Part shown: positions 15,206 to 23,415 of the stretch, piece by piece
Layout of the letters: each line of letters starts with the position of its first letter
Position numbering within the stretch: position 1 is the first letter of the stretch
From: JADFUS01 sp036653215
GTDB taxonomy: Bacteria > Bacteroidota > Bacteroidia > Bacteroidales > Rikenellaceae
Assembly (NCBI GenBank): GCA_036653215.1
Contig: JAVVUK010000011.1
Span: forward strand, 1 to 27,580
Length of the DNA: 27,580 nucleotides
Direction of reading: 5' to 3'
Position numbers and translations under genes: made by a program
The notes under the pieces: model-generated
Told to the model about the DNA's origin: nothing
Database searches by the model: none
Seen by the model: the letters and a program-made list of their open reading frames with translations, nothing else

Positions 15206-16315
15206 TTATTTGAAGGTAAAGCTGCCTGTGGTGATCCCACTTTTGAAAGAGTGTATAAGGACTCCGTAACTGTTATAACGGTATATTATTGAACTTTGGG
15301 TGTGGTCTATGGCATCGGAGATATAAATGTCTTCATTTTCAGGGTCAACGCCAAGAGCGTAGATGAGACGTTCTTCATTTTCTATGAAAGGAACGGAAGG
15401 CAGAGTATTAGCCGAGATAGGAAGTTTATAAACCCCATATGTCTTTTTATCGCTTCCTTTGTCGTCCCCATTTATGAAATAAAGAGTATCACCGCTTTTG
15501 TTAATAGTAAGGCGTGAGGGCGAAGACGATATATCATCAAAGGTGAAGATGGCCTCTGTTTTAAGCGTTTTTGCATCGAGACGTGAGAGCGCACCATTGA
15601 CTTGTCCATATGGAGAGCCGCTCCTTCCGCCGTCGGAGAGAACCCACAGCTTATTGTTTTTATCAAGAACTATGCTATTTGGCTGTTTCACAACTACTGC
15701 TGAGTCTATAAGTTTGTCATTTTTACTGTCGATCTTATATACTTTATTGTTATACGACCAACTACAAGTATATACCTCATCACCAGAGCGCACCATCTCT
15801 TCGGTGCCATTTACCAAACCTGCATATTGCGAATTATAACCGACAAAAATATAACCTGTAACTTTAAGAGTTTGAGGATTGAATATAGCTATCGAAGGGC
15901 TATACATATCTGTCACATAAGCTTTTGTAGGCGAGATTATCTCTACATATCGAGGAGACACAAGCCCTTTAATAGCACCAATATATGAAGCATTATCTAT
16001 ATCTATAACATAGACCTTTCCCGAATTATTCATCACTACAAAACCTTTGCCATCATATATTGTCATAGATTGACAAACATCGCCTAAAGGAAACCCATTT
16101 GTATTATAAAAAATGTCGTTAAAAGGTTCACTCTCGTACTTATCGTAAAAGGTTAGAGAGGCGTTTCCGAACATAAAATTACCTTCGTTGCATATAAATA
16201 CGCCACGACGATCGTCAAGAGACAGATATTTGTTTACCTCTATCCCCTCCCACTTATCGACACTGTTACAGCCAACAAGGACCATCAGAACAACTATATT
16301 TAAGATGCGTCTCAT
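15206..16315 (-). CDS. btuG: BtuG-like surface lipoprotein (beta-propeller, DUF5074/YncE type)
   Basis: A 369-residue lipoprotein: residues ~4-15 are hydrophobic and end in the lipobox LVGC, with an acylated Cys near residue 16. The rest is built of repeating four-strand blades typical of seven-bladed propellers, with phrases such as GKVYVIDIDNASYIGAIKG, SIAIFNPQTLKVTGYIFVG and NKLWVLSDGGRSGSPYGQ. In Bacteroides, BtuG is a surface propeller that binds cobalamin with very high affinity and passes it to BtuB. Position directly after a BtuB-type receptor gene (1-bp stop/start overlap) and under a cobalamin riboswitch supports that role. The ATG at 16313-16315 is used; a TTG one codon earlier is possible. 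Confidence 0.78.
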   Translation of the reverse strand: MRRILNIVVLMVLVGCNSVDKWEGIEVNKYLSLDDRRGVFICNEGNFMFGNASLTFYDKYESEPFNDIFYNTNGFPLGDVCQSMTIYDGKGFVVMNNSGKVYVIDIDNASYIGAIKGLVSPRYVEIISPTKAYVTDMYSPSIAIFNPQTLKVTGYIFVGYNSQYAGLVNGTEEMVRSGDEVYTCSWSYNNKVYKIDSKNDKLIDSAVVVKQPNSIVLDKNNKLWVLSDGGRSGSPYGQVNGALSRLDAKTLKTEAIFTFDDISSSPSRLTINKSGDTLYFINGDDKGSDKKTYGVYKLPISANTLPSVPFIENEERLIYALGVDPENEDIYISDAIDHTQSSIIYRYNSYGVLIHSFKSGITTGSFTFK

Positions 16316-18270
16316 CAAAATCTAAATTTTAAAGTTCCTAAAAAGTTACGACCCGGCATAGCACGATATAGAATAGCTTGGTAGTCGAGATTAAATATGT
16401 TATTCATCCTCAAAGAGACTTCTAAAGAATAGTCTTTATTAAAATTTATAACCTTACCCAAGTCTGCATTGTGAAGAGAATATGCCGGTAAATAATGACG
16501 ATTATCTTCGTTTGAAGAGGTGGTGTAACGCTCCGATACATAACCCCAATCATAATTTATATAAAAACCTTTAAAGGAGACTGTCCCTAAGATCCCTCCT
16601 TTGTTTAAAGGGACATATATCAATTGTTTACCCACCGAATTATCGCCTTGTTGCATAGCGTCTTTGTTGGTGCTCTTTGTATAGGCATATGAGGCTGAAA
16701 TGGTTATCTTCCAGGCATCTAAGGTTAATGTTCCACGTGCGTTAAGTTCGAAACCTTGAGAAAGCACCTCTTTTATATTCTCGGCACTCCAATATTGGTA
16801 TTCACTTGGTCGCCATATTATCCAATCATCGATTTTGGATATATATGCAGTTGCGGTTAGTGAGCCGTCAAATACCCCTTTTGCATATCTGTATTCGCCT
16901 GTGAAATCTGCTGTATATCCTTTTTCGGGACGTAGCTTTGGATTACCACCAGGAACCCAATATAAGTCGTTCAGCGTTGGAAAGTGGTAGTTACGTGTAG
17001 CATTGACTTTAAAATGAAGATTTTTATCTTTCAGAAGAGCTACATCTACACCCAAAGACGGCATTAGTGGCGAAAATTTATCTTCTATATATTCTTCTCT
17101 AACAAGAAGATAACCCGAAAATGTATTGTTAAAAGCATGATGTAGGCTTACTCCAAGCCCAGCTTGAACACGTCTTTTATCATATCCCTCGCCCTTAATT
17201 ACATCGTTACTTTCAACAGCGTGATAATCTAAGTTGGCGGTGGTTTTTAACATCGTTTTCTCAGTAAAGCTATATTCTCCTTGATGTTTATTATAGAGGC
17301 TAAAGACCCGACTTTCTGATTGTTGATTAGTCACCATGCCCATATTTGTCCTATTTTGAAGCACATAGTCTATTGATGAAAATGTAACACCACTTGTGAG
17401 GTTCGATTTATATCTCTTTTTATAACGGCTCCATTTTGCCACTATTCGGCTTTCACGGTCGTCTTGACTCTCCTCACGTCCCAGTCCGTCATAAGACATG
17501 ATCGTCGGAAGTTCCCTATCAGCACTGTGAAACCAACCGTGCATAGAAATGACATCTGTCTGTGAGGCTCTAAAAAAGAGATCTGCCTGAACTCCATTTT
17601 TGCGATAAAAGGCATTTTTCTGTTTTACTATTTCAAAAGGTGCTATGGCTATGTTGCGGAATTTAAAATCGTTATCTGCCTGTTCGTATAGGTAACGGAC
17701 ACGTGCTTGAAGACGACGACCTCCGCCACCAACCTCCACAAAGGTGTTGTAAAGTCCATAGCTGCCTACATTTTGAGTTAAAGAGCCATAAAAGTTATCG
17801 TTCCACTTAGGTTTTGAGCCTATGACTACTGTGCCGCCCAAAGATCCAGATCCTTCGGAGAGAGAACTCCCTCCCATAAAAAGCTCTGCTTTGTCGATAA
17901 AAGAAACAGGGATAAGAGAAAAATCAACCTGCCCTAACATCGGATTGTTTATATTTATGCCATTCCACTCCACTTGGGTGTGGGAAGCCCCAGTACCACG
18001 AAGTGCTATTGTAGCAATAGCACCACCGCCATAACTCTTAATAAAGGCGGTAGTGCTACGTGAGATAAGCTCTGCTAACGACTCGGAGGAGGCGACAGCA
18101 AGAGCGGTGGAATCTATGTCTGTTTTCGTCAAAGCCACATCTCGCAACGGCCTCGACCCATAGATAACGACCGAGTCAAGATCGATAGTAGTCACCTCTT
18201 GCCCCCGACAATGTATGGCAGATACAATAAGAGCAAGAGATGTTAGTACTATCGATCTTAAAATGGACAT
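16315..18270 (-). CDS. btuB: BtuB-type TonB-dependent vitamin B12 receptor
   Basis: A 651-residue outer-membrane receptor. A signal peptide covers residues 1-23, a TonB-box-like segment (DSVVIYG) lies at 32-38, and the plug domain at ~40-155 has IALRGTGASHTQVEWNGI and SLSEGSGSLGGTVVIGS. The remaining residues form a 22-strand barrel with many aromatic-flanked strands, ending in the C-terminal Phe needed for barrel assembly (GTLKFRF). Transport across the outer membrane is powered by TonB-ExbBD, not encoded here. Specificity for cobalamin is inferred from the riboswitch at the head of the operon and the BtuG-like partner downstream. Small size compared with SusC proteins (~1000 residues, with a carboxypeptidase-like domain) also fits BtuB. 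Confidence 0.88.
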   Translation of the reverse strand: MSILRSIVLTSLALIVSAIHCRGQEVTTIDLDSVVIYGSRPLRDVALTKTDIDSTALAVASSESLAELISRSTTAFIKSYGGGAIATIALRGTGASHTQVEWNGININNPMLGQVDFSLIPVSFIDKAELFMGGSSLSEGSGSLGGTVVIGSKPKWNDNFYGSLTQNVGSYGLYNTFVEVGGGGRRLQARVRYLYEQADNDFKFRNIAIAPFEIVKQKNAFYRKNGVQADLFFRASQTDVISMHGWFHSADRELPTIMSYDGLGREESQDDRESRIVAKWSRYKKRYKSNLTSGVTFSSIDYVLQNRTNMGMVTNQQSESRVFSLYNKHQGEYSFTEKTMLKTTANLDYHAVESNDVIKGEGYDKRRVQAGLGVSLHHAFNNTFSGYLLVREEYIEDKFSPLMPSLGVDVALLKDKNLHFKVNATRNYHFPTLNDLYWVPGGNPKLRPEKGYTADFTGEYRYAKGVFDGSLTATAYISKIDDWIIWRPSEYQYWSAENIKEVLSQGFELNARGTLTLDAWKITISASYAYTKSTNKDAMQQGDNSVGKQLIYVPLNKGGILGTVSFKGFYINYDWGYVSERYTTSSNEDNRHYLPAYSLHNADLGKVINFNKDYSLEVSLRMNNIFNLDYQAILYRAMPGRNFLGTLKFRF

Positions 18271-18273
18271 ATT

Positions 18274-19212
18274 TTATTTTTTTTGTAAACGGAGGGATAT
18301 TGCTCCACAAACTTCTGTTGAGGTCTCTCCAAGCCATCCACAAGTCTGAAAGACTGCAGAATAGACTTTTATAAATGTTATCTTTTCTAACTTAACGCTA
18401 TTTCCATTTTCGTCAATAGCGTTTGCTATATCAAATTTATTACTGTCTTTGGTATCGCTATCTCCGGCAACCATTGTTGTGTAGTCGGCAGAATAGTTGT
18501 CTGCATATCCATTCCCAAGAGCGTGTAACTTCCAATATTGAAGATCTGCTTTAGTTTGTTCTCCATTGTTAGCAATACGTGTCCCTTTGAAGGTTAAAGA
18601 TTTAGGAATGCCACCTGTGAAAAACTCATCGAGAGGATATATTGTCCCTTTATGAACACCCTCAAGTTCACTTACGTCAACCGTTCCTTTTCCGCTCTTG
18701 TTATCTGTCCATTCTATATTTGCAAGATCTGTCAAATTTGAAGGACATAGATACGTAATCTCATAATCTTTAACTACATCTTTGTCTCCATCATTTGCAC
18801 CACGAAGCTCATACCACGCATCATCGGCTTTCCCATTTCCATTTTCGTCATAAGAAACAGATACTATGCCGGGTTCTGAACTGCTGCATTCAGGATATAG
18901 AGCATCTGGATAAGCATTTCCTAAAATAACAAAGTCGTCGCCCACACCATTTTCCACATCATTTTTAAAACGAAAGACGATACGTCCGCCAAAGCCACCA
19001 AGTGAAACAATACTTTTTCCACCTACCAACTTCTTCGCAGCTTCCATATTTCCCATGCCACCATTGATAAATTGTCCAGGAGCAGGAGCATATTCTAAAA
19101 CTTCAGAGATCCATTTATCTCCTTTCGTTGCCTCTACCTCTTTCTCGACATCCGAGATGCCTTCACAAGAGAGTAGTGCCAACGAACATAAGACGATAAT
19201 TTGTTTTTTCAT
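18274..19212 (-). CDS. B12-locus surface lipoprotein of unknown exact role
   Basis: A 312-residue lipoprotein with signal peptide and lipobox (SLALLSC, Cys16). The mature protein contains VSLGGFGGRIVFRFKN, DDFVILGNAYPDA, SSEPGIVSVSYDENGNGKADDAWYEL and ends with AVFQTCGWLGETSTEVCGAI, a set I associate with a Bacteroidota cell-surface family often encoded beside btuB. The DENGNGKADD segment has the spacing of an acidic calcium-binding loop. Two late Cys could form a disulfide. It lies 3 bp before btuB and 9 bp after the first lipoprotein gene, under the same cobalamin riboswitch, so it most likely helps capture cobalamin or release it from carrier proteins at the surface. It may be comparable to BtuH, but I cannot confirm this. 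Confidence 0.72.
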   Translation of the reverse strand: MKKQIIVLCSLALLSCEGISDVEKEVEATKGDKWISEVLEYAPAPGQFINGGMGNMEAAKKLVGGKSIVSLGGFGGRIVFRFKNDVENGVGDDFVILGNAYPDALYPECSSSEPGIVSVSYDENGNGKADDAWYELRGANDGDKDVVKDYEITYLCPSNLTDLANIEWTDNKSGKGTVDVSELEGVHKGTIYPLDEFFTGGIPKSLTFKGTRIANNGEQTKADLQYWKLHALGNGYADNYSADYTTMVAGDSDTKDSNKFDIANAIDENGNSVKLEKITFIKVYSAVFQTCGWLGETSTEVCGAISLRLQKK

Positions 19213-19221
19213 TACAGTATG

Positions 19222-20625
19222 TTAATATATCTTAATAGGCGATAACATAGCATTTGCCCACATATTTTTGCCCCCTTCGTCAGTTGAGAACAACACCTCG
19301 CCAACTTTTGCGCCTGTCGAAGCGTTAAAGGTGTAAATAGCACTTTGAGAGAAATCGGCACCATAGCCTTTTAACGCAGCACATAGAAGCTCGTCTTTTT
19401 CGGCGTTATAAAGTATAGCATTACCATAAAGCATATATTTACTAAGAGCTTCAGATACGATAAAATCTTTAATTAGCGTATTTGTCTCAACTACATATTT
19501 GTAAACTTCATTACCTGTTCCCCAACCGCTATCGTTAACCCAGAAGATAGCATTTTCCTTTGTTGAGGCAGCAAGAGAGAACTGTTTCCAAGGATTTGAT
19601 GAGTTTTTAGCTTCTACACCTTCGGGAAGAGGAATAACCTTTGTCTTGAGGTCTCTTGTATTTATGCAAAGAAGCTCTTTAGCGTTAAATGCCCATAGAG
19701 ATCCGTCTTTAGACTTAACAAACCCGATTGTCGCAGCACCTAAAAGCTTAGGCTCGGTAGTAGGAGAAAGGTTGTCTAACTTATAAGCCTTAGCCCCTTC
19801 TGTTGTGATAACAAAAAGATACCCTTCTGTGACAAATGTGTTTGTAGCACCCTCAGAACCTTTTAGAGATCCTTTAATGGTTAGCGTTTTGAGATCTATT
19901 ATGTTTGCTTTAGTAGTAGTTATGATACCTATGTTCTCGTCTATCCCGGAGAATGTTCTTACCGCACCATCAAAAGTCGCAACTTTATTTAACATCTTAG
20001 GAGCGTCACCAGTTGAAAATTGAGATAAAGCAACACCTTTTGTTTTAACATCAGACAAGTTATATAAGGTCTTACTCCAGTTTTGGATGTAGTATGATGT
20101 AGCACCAAATGAGGTGAAGTCGCCTTTGATATATTCCTTAACTCCATCTGTACCAAATGTGTGAATAGATACACCCCTACAACTTTCATCGGCAGAATAG
20201 TTGGCCTCCTCAAGGATATAGACACCACCCATTTTATAAGCTACAAGATTGAATAGTTTCGATTGTCCTTTTCCTGTGGCACTGTTGTTTACTGAAATAT
20301 CGTATTTAATTGAATATTTGCCTTCTTGTACGGGGCTAAAAGTATAAGACACCCCTGTGCCAACTTTTTTGTCATTAAGATACCAAACTATGCCTTCAGC
20401 CTTACTTCCTTCTTTAAGTTCTTTAGGTTGTACCCATAGAGTTTTTGAAGAGCCAAGTTGCATCTCATCATAATATAGGTTGTCGTCGATAATCTCATAT
20501 TTTTCATATACGATAGGTTCTTCTGGCTTTGGTTTTGGGGGGTCGATAGTTGTTATATCGTCAGAAGAGCACGCTGCAAGCATAGCAAGCGATAAGATAA
20601 TGGAGCTAAAAATTAATTTTCTCAT
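19222..20625 (-). CDS. Surface lipoprotein with Ig/PKD-like domain and beta-propeller (DUF5074-like)
   Basis: A 467-residue lipoprotein with signal peptide and lipobox LAAC (Cys19), then SSDD, a lipoprotein surface-export-like acidic stretch, and a proline-rich linker (PPKPKPEEP). Residues ~45-130 look like an Ig/PKD-like domain (GIVWYLNDKKVGTGVSYTF, GKYSIKYDISV). Residues ~133-467 form propeller blades (GGVYILEEANYSADES, GSLWAFNAKELLCINTRDL, SAIYTFNASTGAKVGEVLF). It is the first gene after the cobalamin riboswitch. As a second propeller lipoprotein in a B12 locus it is a candidate cobalamin-binding protein that complements the BtuG-like product at the other end of the operon. Confidence 0.74.
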   Translation of the reverse strand: MRKLIFSSIILSLAMLAACSSDDITTIDPPKPKPEEPIVYEKYEIIDDNLYYDEMQLGSSKTLWVQPKELKEGSKAEGIVWYLNDKKVGTGVSYTFSPVQEGKYSIKYDISVNNSATGKGQSKLFNLVAYKMGGVYILEEANYSADESCRGVSIHTFGTDGVKEYIKGDFTSFGATSYYIQNWSKTLYNLSDVKTKGVALSQFSTGDAPKMLNKVATFDGAVRTFSGIDENIGIITTTKANIIDLKTLTIKGSLKGSEGATNTFVTEGYLFVITTEGAKAYKLDNLSPTTEPKLLGAATIGFVKSKDGSLWAFNAKELLCINTRDLKTKVIPLPEGVEAKNSSNPWKQFSLAASTKENAIFWVNDSGWGTGNEVYKYVVETNTLIKDFIVSEALSKYMLYGNAILYNAEKDELLCAALKGYGADFSQSAIYTFNASTGAKVGEVLFSTDEGGKNMWANAMLSPIKIY

Positions 20626-20749
20626 GTTTTTATTTTAAAAGTAAATATTCAAATGTTGTTTGATTTTACTTCCACGACAAAAATCCAATGAGAAAAAAAT
20701 ATTGGGTATCAATCTTAGACCATTCGCCGCAGTCTGCAAAACCAAAACA

Positions 20750-20915
20750 TGAAAGGCAGGTCTTCTGACTTACTCCTTGCTTAACGCCTTCCCACTCAAA
20801 AATGAGCAGTGGCAAAGATTGTTAAGCTACTTATGGAGATTACAGCAGCGGGAACTGTCGGCGATTTACACACCATTCCCTTTTAATCCAACTGAGGCTT
20901 TACACCTCTCTTTAG
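20750..20915 (-). ncRNA. Cobalamin riboswitch
   Basis: Read on the minus strand, conserved cobalamin-aptamer elements occur in order: AAAAGGGAAT, GTGTAAATCGCCGACAG, TTCCCGCTGCTGTAA, GCCACTG, then GAGTGGGAAGGC and AGTCAGAAGACCTGCC near the 3' end (plus ~20754-20769). GCCACTG...TGGGAAGGC is the classic B12 box. It lies in the leader of the operon of surface lipoproteins and BtuB, with a consensus promoter upstream, and would turn the operon off when cobalamin is plentiful. About 125 nt separate it from the ATG at 20625. I see no strong intrinsic terminator there, so control of ribosome access is the likelier mechanism. Confidence 0.92.
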
Positions 20916-20934
20916 GAGAGATTTAGGACTCTCC
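20905..20934 (-). other. Mutually exclusive hairpins in the leader upstream of the riboswitch aptamer
   Basis: The 6-base block GGAGAG (plus 20915-20920) can pair with CTCTCC at 20929-20934, or its GAGAG part (20916-20920) can pair with CTCTC at 20906-20910. Both stems are short (5-6 bp) with loops of 8 and 5 bases and cannot form together. They lie between the expected transcription start (~20949) and the first conserved aptamer element. They might simply be the outer helices of the riboswitch. Confidence 0.45.
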
Positions 20935-20955
20935 GAATATGGAACCATTCGTTGA

Positions 20956-20986
20956 CAAAGGTATAGATATTTTGTCAACTATCAAA
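20956..20986 (-). promoter_or_regulatory. Bacteroidota promoter of the B12-uptake operon
   Basis: Minus-strand -33 box TTTG (plus 20983-20986), 19-nt spacer and -7 box TACCTTTG (plus 20956-20963). Transcription would begin near 20949, producing a leader of about 324 nt that contains the whole cobalamin riboswitch before the ATG at 20625. Confidence 0.78.
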
Positions 20987-20998
20987 TATATTTTATTT

Positions 20999-21032
20999 TT
21001 TGAGTTTATTTTCTCATAAGTCACTACCTTTG
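20999..21032 (+). promoter_or_regulatory. Bacteroidota promoter of rdgB operon
   Basis: A -33 box TTTG (20999-21002), 22-nt spacer and -7 box TACCTTTG (21025-21032). The spacer is slightly longer than in the other promoters of the window. The -7 box ends only 6 bases before the rdgB ATG (21039), so the transcript would have almost no leader. The -33 box is 12 bases from that of the divergent B12-operon promoter. Confidence 0.62.
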
Positions 21033-21038
21033 GAGATT

Positions 21039-21617
21039 ATGAGAGAGATTATTTTTGCGACAGGCAACAAAAACAAACTTCGTGAAGTGCAACAGATGAT
21101 AGGTGAGGCTTATCGGATAATCACGCCACAAGAATGTGGAATAACAGAAGACATCCCAGAGACATCACCAACAATAGAAGGTAATGCTTTGCAAAAGGCA
21201 CGATACATATATGAAAAAACAGGTGCCGACTGTTTTGCCGATGACACAGGATTGGAAATAGATTTTCTTGGTGGGGAGCCGGGTGTATATTCTGCACGAT
21301 ATGCCGGAGAGGCAAAATCGTCTGAAGACAACATGAACCTTGTTTTACAAAAAATGAAAGACGCAAAAGAGAGAAACGCTCGTTTTAAGACTGTTATAGC
21401 ACTTATCATAAATGGTGAAGAGCATATCTTTGAGGGTGTTGTATACGGAGAGATGACTCAAGAAAGGCAAGGGAAAGAGGGCTTTGGCTATGACCCTATA
21501 TTTAAACCTAAAGGTTACGCAAAGACATTTGCCGAGATGACCCTTGAAGAGAAAAATCCTATTTCTCATCGTGGACTTGCCATCGCCAAACTTATAACCT
21601 TTTTGAAAAATGAATAA
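21039..21617 (+). CDS. rdgB: RdgB/HAM1-family non-canonical purine NTP pyrophosphatase
   Basis: A 192-residue enzyme of the Ham1/RdgB family, which hydrolyses ITP, dITP and XTP to monophosphates and so keeps deaminated purines out of nucleic acids. Visible family motifs: the N-terminal IIFATGNKNKLREV (residues 4-17), FADDTGLE (66-73) with the catalytic Asp, PGVYSARYAG (81-90), GFGYDPIF and the C-terminal SHRGLA. The ATG at 21039 gives the standard family start; an in-frame TTG at 21000 lies before the promoter's -7 box and is rejected. Its stop overlaps the next gene by 8 bp, so it heads a three-gene operon. Confidence 0.94.
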   Translation: MREIIFATGNKNKLREVQQMIGEAYRIITPQECGITEDIPETSPTIEGNALQKARYIYEKTGADCFADDTGLEIDFLGGEPGVYSARYAGEAKSSEDNMNLVLQKMKDAKERNARFKTVIALIINGEEHIFEGVVYGEMTQERQGKEGFGYDPIFKPKGYAKTFAEMTLEEKNPISHRGLAIAKLITFLKNE

Positions 21618-23415
21618 AGTTATAGAGCTCTTAGCTCCTGCTAAAAATTTAGAATATGGACTTGAAGCTATTGCCTGTGGTGCAGATGCTGTTTATATCG
21701 GGGCTCCTCAATTTGGTGCTCGCAGCGCAGCGACAAACACAATAGAAGACATACAAGAACTTGTCAAAAAGGCTCATATCTTTGGAGTAAAAGTCTTTGT
21801 AACACTAAACACCATCCTTTTTGAAGAAGAATTAGAACAAGCAAAGGCTCTTGCTCTTGAGCTATGCCGAATTGGTGTTGATGCTTTTATAGTTCAAGAT
21901 ATGGCATATTGCACCTTCAACCTGCCGATACCTCTACACGCCTCTACACAAGCGGCATTATTAACAACGGAGAGAGTCTCTTTCTTTAAAAAAATAGGAT
22001 TTGAAAGAGTAGTGCTTGAAAGGGCAACCTCACTAAAAGAGATAGACTCTATACATAAAAACGTGAATGTAGAACTTGAAGCTTTTGTACATGGAGCGAT
22101 ATGTGTCTCTCAAAGTGGTCAATGTTATCTCGGATATGCCTTGTCGGGAAGAAGTGGTAACAGAGGAGTATGCTCACAGCCGTGTCGTTCACGGTATAAC
22201 CTTATAGACGAGAATGGCAATGTGTTGATTAAAGACAAACACCTCCTTTCACTTCAAGACTTGGAACTGTGTGGCTCACTGAAAGATATGATAAAGGCTG
22301 GGGTTACAAGTTTCAAGATTGAGGGGCGATTAAAGGATATATCGTATCTTAAAAATACAGTTCTTCACTATCGCAGAAGATTAGACGAGATAATTGCCGG
22401 AGACCCTTCTTTGGAGAGGTCGTCATTTGGGAAAACAACGAACACTCTTTCCACAGACCTTAGCAAAGGCTTTTCTCGTGGAGCAACTACATATTATCTC
22501 AATTCTTTACAAAAAGGCGTTTCCTCGTTCGACACTGCCAAAGCCAAAGGTGAATATATCGGAGAGGTGGCCATGACAAAAGGGACTCTTTTTTCTACCA
22601 AGAACTCATCTTTAGAGCTGCACAATGGTGATGGCATTTGCTTTTTAGATAAAAACGGGGTTTTTAGCGGAACCAACATAAACAACGTTAATGGCAACGT
22701 GATAGAGCCAAACAGAATGGATGGCATAGAAAAAGGGATTTTTATATATCGTAACTATGACCATAGATATATATCAGCTCTCCTTAAAAATAAGGTAGAG
22801 AGGAAAATAAAAGCCAAAATGGACATCTCTTTTTCTGATGATAAAATAGCCCTTGCCGCAATTTCAGAGACTGGAGCCATAGCTTCTATGACCATAGAAA
22901 ACACTTTTGAAAAGGCGAAAAATATAGATATGGCACGTGAAACAATAAAACGTGCTGCCTCAAAAGGTGGCGATACCATTTTTTCTATTGAGGAGGTGAC
23001 AATAGAGGGAGATGTTCCTTTTATTCCTTCGGCAGAGATAAACACAAAGAGACGAGAGTTGTTAGAAAAGCTAACTGCTCAACAAAAAACGATATATAAA
23101 AGACCTATCTTCAAAGCTATAAAGCCTGCTAAGATGGGTGACACCACAATTAGCTATAAGGGTAATGTGACAAATAGTGCCGCACGTAACTTTTATACCC
23201 AATGTGGAGTAACGGAGATTGAAGAGGGTGTGGAACTTAAAAAATCTCTTTCCGGAGTAGAGCTTATGCGTACAAAATATTGTATCTTGCGTGAGATAGA
23301 CAAATGTAGGAAGAAGAATAAAGACATAGGAAAGCTCTATTTGGAAAACGGAGGTACTCGACTACCGTTGGAGTTTGATTGTAAAAAATGTGAAATGGTT
23401 GTATTATGGGATTAG
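21610..23415 (+). CDS. U32 peptidase-family protein (RlhA/TrhP-like RNA hydroxylation type)
   Basis: A 601-residue member of family U32. The N-terminal TIM-barrel domain contains ELLAPAKNLEYGLEAIACGADAVYIG (residues 6-31), HASTQAAL at 110-117, and the iron-sulfur ligand region with Cys165, Cys172, Cys188 and Cys192 (HGAICVSQSGQCYLGY, GVCSQPCRSRY); KIEGRLK follows. A C-terminal domain of ~250 residues is present, as in RlhA (~650 residues) and absent from the short paralogues. Although named for collagenase, characterised bacterial members hydroxylate cytidine in 23S rRNA (RlhA) or uridine in tRNA (TrhP). The pairing with a methyltransferase that resembles an rRNA-modifying enzyme (10-bp overlap) favours an RNA-modification role. 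Confidence 0.88.
   Translation: MNKVIELLAPAKNLEYGLEAIACGADAVYIGAPQFGARSAATNTIEDIQELVKKAHIFGVKVFVTLNTILFEEELEQAKALALELCRIGVDAFIVQDMAYCTFNLPIPLHASTQAALLTTERVSFFKKIGFERVVLERATSLKEIDSIHKNVNVELEAFVHGAICVSQSGQCYLGYALSGRSGNRGVCSQPCRSRYNLIDENGNVLIKDKHLLSLQDLELCGSLKDMIKAGVTSFKIEGRLKDISYLKNTVLHYRRRLDEIIAGDPSLERSSFGKTTNTLSTDLSKGFSRGATTYYLNSLQKGVSSFDTAKAKGEYIGEVAMTKGTLFSTKNSSLELHNGDGICFLDKNGVFSGTNINNVNGNVIEPNRMDGIEKGIFIYRNYDHRYISALLKNKVERKIKAKMDISFSDDKIALAAISETGAIASMTIENTFEKAKNIDMARETIKRAASKGGDTIFSIEEVTIEGDVPFIPSAEINTKRRELLEKLTAQQKTIYKRPIFKAIKPAKMGDTTISYKGNVTNSAARNFYTQCGVTEIEEGVELKKSLSGVELMRTKYCILREIDKCRKKNKDIGKLYLENGGTRLPLEFDCKKCEMVVLWD

Noticed and set aside
15498..15839. 113-codon plus-strand reading frame
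   Set aside because: It is antisense to the BtuG-like propeller gene; no start signals or motifs.
20640..20749. Intrinsic terminator as the riboswitch expression platform
   Set aside because: Only a weak ATTG/CAAT pairing before a T run is seen; no stable GC-rich stem, so termination control is not supported.
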